Source: Hymenobacter pini (GTDB taxonomy: Bacteria > Bacteroidota > Bacteroidia > Cytophagales > Hymenobacteraceae). Taken from it: 64,000 nt of DNA. Shown piece after piece: positions 59,277 to 64,000 of the stretch. How positions within the stretch are numbered: position 1 is the stretch's first letter; each line of letters begins with the position of its first letter. The notes below the pieces were generated by a model. That model searched no databases. It was not told the DNA's origin and saw nothing but the letters and a program-made list of their open reading frames with translations. The stretch is taken from positions 62,001 to 126,000 of the forward strand of contig NZ_JAIZZH010000001.1 in the NCBI RefSeq assembly GCF_020421205.1, written 5' to 3'. A program made the translations under genes and the position numbers.

Positions 59277-62200
59277 CTACGCCGCAACCGCTTTTTCTTC
59301 GGCCTCAGAATGCTTGTGTTTCTTGGCCGTAGCGAAATACGAATACATAACTGGCACCACGTACAGGGTAAGCGCCGTGGCGAAAAACAGCCCACCCACT
59401 ACGCCAATACCCATGGCCCGGCGGCTGAGCGCGCCCGCGCCGGTAGCTACGGCAATGGGCAGAATGCCCAGGATGGCGCAGAGCGAGGTCATAAGGATGG
59501 GGCGGAAACGGGCCGTGGCCCCCTCAATCAGCCCCGTCATGTAGTCCTTGCCGTTTTCCACCTGCTGGTTGGCAAATTCCACGATAAGGATACCGTTCTT
59601 CGTCACCAGCCCCACCAGCATGATAATGCCGATCTGGGAGAACAGGTTGAGCGTCTGGTTGAAATACCACAGGCTAAGCAGCGCCCCCGAGAGGGCCAGC
59701 GGCACCGTTACCATGATAATTACCGGGTCGCGGAAGCTTTCGAACTGCGCCGCCAGCACTAGGTAAATTAGCACCAGAGCCAGCCCGAAGGCAAACACCA
59801 AGCTGCTGGAGCTTTCTTGGAAGTCACGGGAGGAACCGGCCAGTTCGGTGCTAAACGTGTCGTCCAGGTTTTTGTCGGCAATGGCCTGCATGGCGGCAAT
59901 ACCATCACCCAGCGTGCGGCCGGGGGCCAGCGAGGCCGAGAAAGTGGCCGAGTTGTAGCGGTTGAAGCGGTAGAGCTGGGGCGGGGTGCTGCTTTCCTCC
60001 AGCCGAATCACGTTATCCAGCTGAATCAGCTCGCCGTTGGCGTTTTTCACCGATAACAAGCGTACGTCCAGGGGCTGGCTCCGGTCTTCGCGGGCCACCT
60101 GCCCGATAATCTGGTACTGCTTGCCCTCCCGAATAAAATAGCCGTAGCGCTGCCCGCTCAGGCCGGCCTGCAGCGTCTGCGAAATGCTCTGCACCGACAC
60201 GCCCAGGCTCTGGGCCTTTTCCCGGTCAATGTTCACGCGCAGCTCGGGCTTGTTGAACTTCAGGTTCACATCCACGAACTGGAAGGTGGGGTCTTGGCGG
60301 GCGGCATCCAGGAACTTGGGCACGGCCGTGCGCAGCTTGTCGAAGTCCTGGGTCTGAATAACGAACTGCACCGGCAGGCCGCCGCCCCCGCCGCCAATAC
60401 TCTGGTCCTGGCTGACGGAGGTGCGGGCGGCGGTGAGCTTCTTCACCCCGGCGCTCAGCTTATCGGCAATGGCGGGCTGGGGCAGGGGGCGCTTATCGGC
60501 CTCCAGCAGCAGCACCCGGGCCGTACCCGAGTTGGAGCCGCCCCCGAAGCCCGGCGACGTTACGGCAAATACGCTGCTCAAATTCTGCTCCCCGGCCGAG
60601 TCCATGGCCATTTTGGTAAGCTGAGCCATGTAGGCATCCATGAACTCAAACGAGGCGCCCTCGGGGCCCGTGGCGTTCAGGTTGATGCGGCTCCGGTCTT
60701 CCACCGGGGCCAGCTCCGAGGGAATAGCCTTCATGAAATACCAGATGCCCAACCCAGTGCCCGCCACCACCAGCCAGGCCAGCCAGCGGTTACGCAGGAA
60801 GGTTTCAAGGCTCTCTTTGTAGCCCCCAATCATCTTCTCGAAGAAGGGCTCGGTTTTGCGGTAAAACCAGTTGTGCTTTTCCTCCCGCTTCAGCAGTACC
60901 GAGCACATCATGGGCGTGAGCGTGAGCGACACAAACGCCGAAATCAGCACCGAACCGGCCACCACAATGCCAAATTCCCGGAACAGGCGGCCCGTGATAC
61001 CCGTGAGGAACACTACCGGCAGGAACACCGCCGCCAGCACAATGGTGGTGCTGACAACGGCCATCAGAATTTCCTCGGAGCCCTTAATGGCGGCTGTTTT
61101 GGGATCTTCGCCCTCCTCAATGCGGGAATAGATGTTTTCCAGCACCACAATGGCGTCGTCTACTACCAGACCAATGGCCAGCACCACGGCCAGCAGCGTG
61201 AGCACATTGATGGAGAAGTTCATCAGGTACATCACGAAGAAAATACCGATGAGCGACACCGGAATGGCTACTACCGGAATAATAGTGGAGCGCCAGTCGC
61301 GCAGGAACAGGAAAATAATCACCACTACCAGCACGAAGGCTTCGATAATGGTGTGCTCCACCTCGTTGATGGATTTGCGGATGAACACCGAGTTGTCGAA
61401 GCCCGGCTTGAGTACCAGGTCCTTGGGCAAATCCTTGCCGTACAGCTCAATGCGCTTGTTGAACTCGTCGGCAATGTCAATCTGGTTGGAGCCCGGCTGC
61501 GGAATAACGGCCAAGCCCACCATCGGCACGCCGTTCACCTTGAAGATGGTCTGGTCGTTCTCGGGGTAGAGCTCCGCGTAGCCAATGTCCGAGAGGCGCA
61601 CCAGGGAGGTGGCATCTTTGCGGATAATCAGATTGTTAAAGTCCTCTACGGTGCTTAGGCGACCCATGGTACGCAGGGTAAGCTGGGTAGCCTGCCCCTG
61701 CACGGCCCCACTGGGCAGCTCCACGTTTTCGCGCGTCAAGGCTTGCTGCACTTCCACGGGACTCACGCTCAGGGCCGAGAGCTTCACCGGATCCAGCCAC
61801 AGGCGCATAGAGTACTTCCGCTCCCCGTACACCCGCACCTCCGATACGCCCGGAATCGTTTGGAGGCGCTCTTTCAGGGTGTTGTTGGCGTAGTCGGTTA
61901 GCTCCAGCAGGTTGCGCTGGTTGGAGCTGAGGTAGGTCATTACAATAGGTTGGGAGTCGGCGTTGGCCTTGCTCACGATGGGCGGGTCAATGTCGCGCGG
62001 GAGGCGGCCCTGCGCGCCTGATACCTTGTCGCGCACGTCGTTGGCGGCGGTTTCCAGGTCGGCGTCGAGGTCAAACTCCACGGTAATCTGGGTGCGGCCG
62101 TCACGGGAGTTGGAGGTCAGATTCTTAATGCCCTGAATGCCGTTGAGGGCTTCTTCCAGCGGCTCCGTCACCTGGCCCTGCATCACGTCGGCCGAGGCCC

Positions 62201-62357
62201 CGGTATAGCTGGCCGATACGGTAATGATGGGCGGGTCCACGCTCGGGTACTCGCGCACACTCAGATACCGGAAGCCGATGACCCCGAAAATCACAATCAC
62301 CAGGCTCATCACAATGGCGAGCACCGGGCGGTTGATACTGGTGGAGGATAAGCTCAT
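59277..62357 (-). CDS. RND multidrug efflux permease (AcrB/HAE1-like)
   Basis: A 1026-residue proton-driven pump. The proton-relay aspartates are in AIGLVVDDAIVVLENI and the lysine in VGLVTKNGILIVEFANQ, as in AcrB/MexB, placing it in the hydrophobe/amphiphile (drug) branch rather than the metal branch. The periplasmic porter loops are full length (QVTEPLEEALNGIQGI; AIPQPGSNQIDIADEFNKR-type docking loops). It exports drugs, bile salts or dyes through the TolC channel. Operon order: adaptor, pump, channel. Confidence 0.94.
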   Translation of the reverse strand: MSLSSTSINRPVLAIVMSLVIVIFGVIGFRYLSVREYPSVDPPIITVSASYTGASADVMQGQVTEPLEEALNGIQGIKNLTSNSRDGRTQITVEFDLDADLETAANDVRDKVSGAQGRLPRDIDPPIVSKANADSQPIVMTYLSSNQRNLLELTDYANNTLKERLQTIPGVSEVRVYGERKYSMRLWLDPVKLSALSVSPVEVQQALTRENVELPSGAVQGQATQLTLRTMGRLSTVEDFNNLIIRKDATSLVRLSDIGYAELYPENDQTIFKVNGVPMVGLAVIPQPGSNQIDIADEFNKRIELYGKDLPKDLVLKPGFDNSVFIRKSINEVEHTIIEAFVLVVVIIFLFLRDWRSTIIPVVAIPVSLIGIFFVMYLMNFSINVLTLLAVVLAIGLVVDDAIVVLENIYSRIEEGEDPKTAAIKGSEEILMAVVSTTIVLAAVFLPVVFLTGITGRLFREFGIVVAGSVLISAFVSLTLTPMMCSVLLKREEKHNWFYRKTEPFFEKMIGGYKESLETFLRNRWLAWLVVAGTGLGIWYFMKAIPSELAPVEDRSRINLNATGPEGASFEFMDAYMAQLTKMAMDSAGEQNLSSVFAVTSPGFGGGSNSGTARVLLLEADKRPLPQPAIADKLSAGVKKLTAARTSVSQDQSIGGGGGGLPVQFVIQTQDFDKLRTAVPKFLDAARQDPTFQFVDVNLKFNKPELRVNIDREKAQSLGVSVQSISQTLQAGLSGQRYGYFIREGKQYQIIGQVAREDRSQPLDVRLLSVKNANGELIQLDNVIRLEESSTPPQLYRFNRYNSATFSASLAPGRTLGDGIAAMQAIADKNLDDTFSTELAGSSRDFQESSSSLVFAFGLALVLIYLVLAAQFESFRDPVIIMVTVPLALSGALLSLWYFNQTLNLFSQIGIIMLVGLVTKNGILIVEFANQQVENGKDYMTGLIEGATARFRPILMTSLCAILGILPIAVATGAGALSRRAMGIGVVGGLFFATALTLYVVPVMYSYFATAKKHKHSEAEEKAVAA

Positions 62358-62378
62358 AGGTCTATTTCACGCAGGGTC

Positions 62379-62460
62379 TCGCAGTGGAAAACGCAGTGGT
62401 TCGCAGTGCGTGAACGGCCACCGCGAGACACTGCGCCATCCACTGCCACCCACTGCGGGA
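62379..62460. repeat. Palindromic cluster of CGCAGTGG motifs
   Basis: Three GCAGTG(G) motifs (62381-62408) face three complementary CACTGC motifs (62429-62457). Located in the 107-bp gap between adaptor and pump genes. Confidence 0.65.
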
Positions 62461-62464
62461 ATTA

Positions 62465-63634
62465 CTATTTGGTCACCCGCACCGCATCACCCGGCTTCAC
62501 CTGCAGGATGCCGGTCCGGATAACAGAGTCACCCACGGCGAGGCCGTCGGTAATCTGAATGAGGCGGTCGGAGCGTACCCCGATTTTTACCTTTTTCGGT
62601 ACCATTTTTCCTTTCTGCACGGTGTACACGCTGTAGCCGTTGGCCTCGGGAATAACGGATTCGGTAGGTACCTGTAGGGCGTCAGACGTCTGGCCCAGCT
62701 GCAGGTTCACCTTCACAAAGGCACCGGGGCGCAGCTCGTTGTTGGTATTGGCGTAGCGGGCCCGCACGGTTTGGGTGCGGCTTACAGGGTCAATCTGCGG
62801 GTCGAGGGCGTACACCCGGGCCTCGTATTGCTTGTTCGAAGCCTCGTCGGTGATGGTAATAGGGTCGCCGGTGCGCACCAGGCTAGAGAAGCGGCTGGGC
62901 ACCGTGAAGTTGATTTTCACCGGCTTCACCCGGGAAAGCGTGGTAATTTCGGCACCGGGGCTCACGTAGGTGCCTACGGTGGCGGTGGTCAGGCCCAATA
63001 CGCCCGCAAAGGGTGCCCGCACGTAGGCCTTAGCCAGCGAGGCCCGCAACGACTGTAAATCGGCCTGAGCCGTGAGCAGCTGGTTGTTGGCCTGCTCGTA
63101 TTCCTGGGCGCTGATATACTCCTTATCCAGCAGAGTACGCTGGCGCTTTTCCTGGTCGCGGAACAGCTTGATGTTGTATTCCTGCTTCTTCAGGGCCGCC
63201 TGAATCTCGTCGGCGTTGATGCTTAGCAGCAGCTGACCCTTACTCACCGGCTGGCCCTCCCGGATGTTCAGGCTGGTAATCTTGCCCGAAATTTCGCTCT
63301 TGATAACCACCGATTCTTCGGCCAGAATAGAGCCCGTGGCGGCTACCTCGTCGGCCAGGCTGGTGGCTTTTACCACGTATACCTGCACCGGTAACTTCTG
63401 ACCACCGCCTTTGCCGCCCGGCCCACCGGGGCCGCCTTTTCCGCTACTCCCGCCGGCTGCGCCTTTGCCTCCGCCGCCTTTGGCATCGGGGCTTTGGGAG
63501 GGAAAATATTTTATTTTGATGAACGCCAGTGCGCCCACCACGGCCAGCGCCACCAACAGCCAAAGGATGCGGCGGCCGGCGCTACCGGAGCGGGTTTCGG
63601 TTTCGTAAGTTTCGGGGTGTTCCTGGGTCTGCAT
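62465..63634 (-). CDS. RND efflux periplasmic adaptor (AcrA/MdtA-like)
   Basis: A 389-residue membrane fusion protein anchored by one N-terminal helix (ILWLLVALAVVGALAFIKIK) instead of a lipid. Between anchor and the first beta strand is a Gly/Lys-rich linker (about residues 52-80). The standard lipoyl, hairpin and barrel modules follow (ILAEESVVIKSEISGKITSL, APFAGVLGLTTATVGTYVSP, NELRPGAFVKVNLQLG). It links the pump at 59277-62357 to the TolC channel. First gene of the operon. Confidence 0.92.
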   Translation of the reverse strand: MQTQEHPETYETETRSGSAGRRILWLLVALAVVGALAFIKIKYFPSQSPDAKGGGGKGAAGGSSGKGGPGGPGGKGGGQKLPVQVYVVKATSLADEVAATGSILAEESVVIKSEISGKITSLNIREGQPVSKGQLLLSINADEIQAALKKQEYNIKLFRDQEKRQRTLLDKEYISAQEYEQANNQLLTAQADLQSLRASLAKAYVRAPFAGVLGLTTATVGTYVSPGAEITTLSRVKPVKINFTVPSRFSSLVRTGDPITITDEASNKQYEARVYALDPQIDPVSRTQTVRARYANTNNELRPGAFVKVNLQLGQTSDALQVPTESVIPEANGYSVYTVQKGKMVPKKVKIGVRSDRLIQITDGLAVGDSVIRTGILQVKPGDAVRVTK

Positions 63635-63889
63635 GGGTGTACTTCGGGTGGAACCTCATCCGGAGGCAGAGATGGGGCAACTGCCACAACGCGAACCAGC
63701 GGGTTTTGGTTGACGCCGGGACCGGAGGGGAATGATGGGGGTAAGACACAGAAAATGACAGCGGGTTGCGCCGGCACGGGAAAGGTGAAATAGTGGATTT
63801 GTGAAATGGTGAGTTTGTTGTTCCGTCTGCGCTACTTGCGCCAGTGAGCCTGACCTACTGTTAAATTCACCACTTCACACTTTACCTCC

Positions 63890-64000
63890 GTGTCCATTCC
63901 TCGCAACCCCACCGAAGCGCACCGCAACTTCTTTCAAGATGTACACGAGGTGGTACGGCTGGTGCCCCTGGGCCGCGTTACTACCTACGGAGCCATTGCC
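63890..64000 (+). CDS. MGMT/ATL-family protein, N-terminal part (cut by window edge)
   Basis: Thirty-seven codons from a GTG at 63890 to the window end. The sequence FFQDVHEVVRLVPLGRVTTYG followed by AIA is the hallmark opening of the methylated-DNA alkyltransferase DNA-binding domain (GRVxTYGxIA). The part that would show the PCHR/PWHR active-site distinction is outside, so it could be a true alkyltransferase or an alkyltransferase-like (ATL) protein. The start is taken as GTG because no ATG is in frame. Confidence 0.75.
   Translation, partial: MSIPRNPTEAHRNFFQDVHEVVRLVPLGRVTTYGAIA

Noticed and set aside
60294..61658. Plus-strand frame of 454 codons opposite the RND pump
   Set aside because: Composition is His/Gln/Gly-rich without family motifs; the opposite strand encodes a full AcrB-like protein.

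Overview
The window is GC-rich chromosomal DNA from a Bacteroidota bacterium, most likely Hymenobacter or a close relative (Cytophagales). The clues are: two secreted proteins with type IX secretion C-terminal sorting domains; a LytS/LytTR two-component pair; weak or absent Shine-Dalgarno sites; a near-perfect Bacteroidota promoter (TTG-N19-TAnnTTTG) in front of a tRNA; and several families of intergenic palindromes. Both ends are cut: the window opens inside an AraC-type regulator and closes inside an MGMT-family gene.

Layout. 0-10 kb: AraC regulator and quinone-oxidoreductase-like enzyme, barstar homologue, a REP-associated tyrosine transposase framed by inverted copies of its palindrome, an ABC exporter, an RsbQ-like hydrolase, a lone molybdenum hydroxylase large subunit and a secreted M28 peptidase. 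10-19 kb: GH16-CBM6-T9SS glucanase, dienelactone hydrolase, LytS/LytTR pair, cupin, Kazal lipoprotein, two YtxH-type stress proteins (one fused to a CsbD domain), then a 555-bp gap holding two paralogous non-coding units. 19-35 kb: lysS, tail-specific protease, glycine-zipper stress protein, proline dehydrogenase, aroB-aroA, a metal-receptor-like protein, and an acyl-CoA carboxylase beta / GNAT / M42 peptidase operon. 35-48 kb: an AT-rich lipoprotein gene, clpC, wbqC-like gene, lauroyl-acyltransferase-like gene, TsaC/YciO family gene, a Calx-beta T9SS protein, mltG, thioesterase, yihY, two tRNA-Ser genes and a PAS-only protein. 48-64 kb: a CzcCBA-type metal efflux operon led by a His-rich small protein, a zinc phospholipase C-like protein, and an AcrAB-TolC-type drug efflux operon.

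The most interesting signal is at 18512-19050. Two direct repeats of about 260 bp each carry the same promoter-like pair (TAACC-N15-CGTTAA, the AAC/CGT architecture of ECF sigma promoters), a conserved non-coding body with two internal TAAAAT...GCTTCT modules, and an intrinsic terminator. The same promoter pair occurs on the other strand in front of the glycine-zipper/YflT-like stress gene (25594-25620). I infer a small envelope- or general-stress regulon driven by an ECF sigma factor outside the window, including two tandem sRNAs. This comes from pattern reading only and has not been tested computationally.

Other noteworthy structure: long, nearly perfect inverted repeats joining the ends of convergent genes (41043-41126, 48917-48989, 30540-30586), at least six different REP/MITE-like palindromes, and a G-quadruplex motif inside the wbqC-like gene. 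No CRISPR array, rRNA, prophage or plasmid function was seen.
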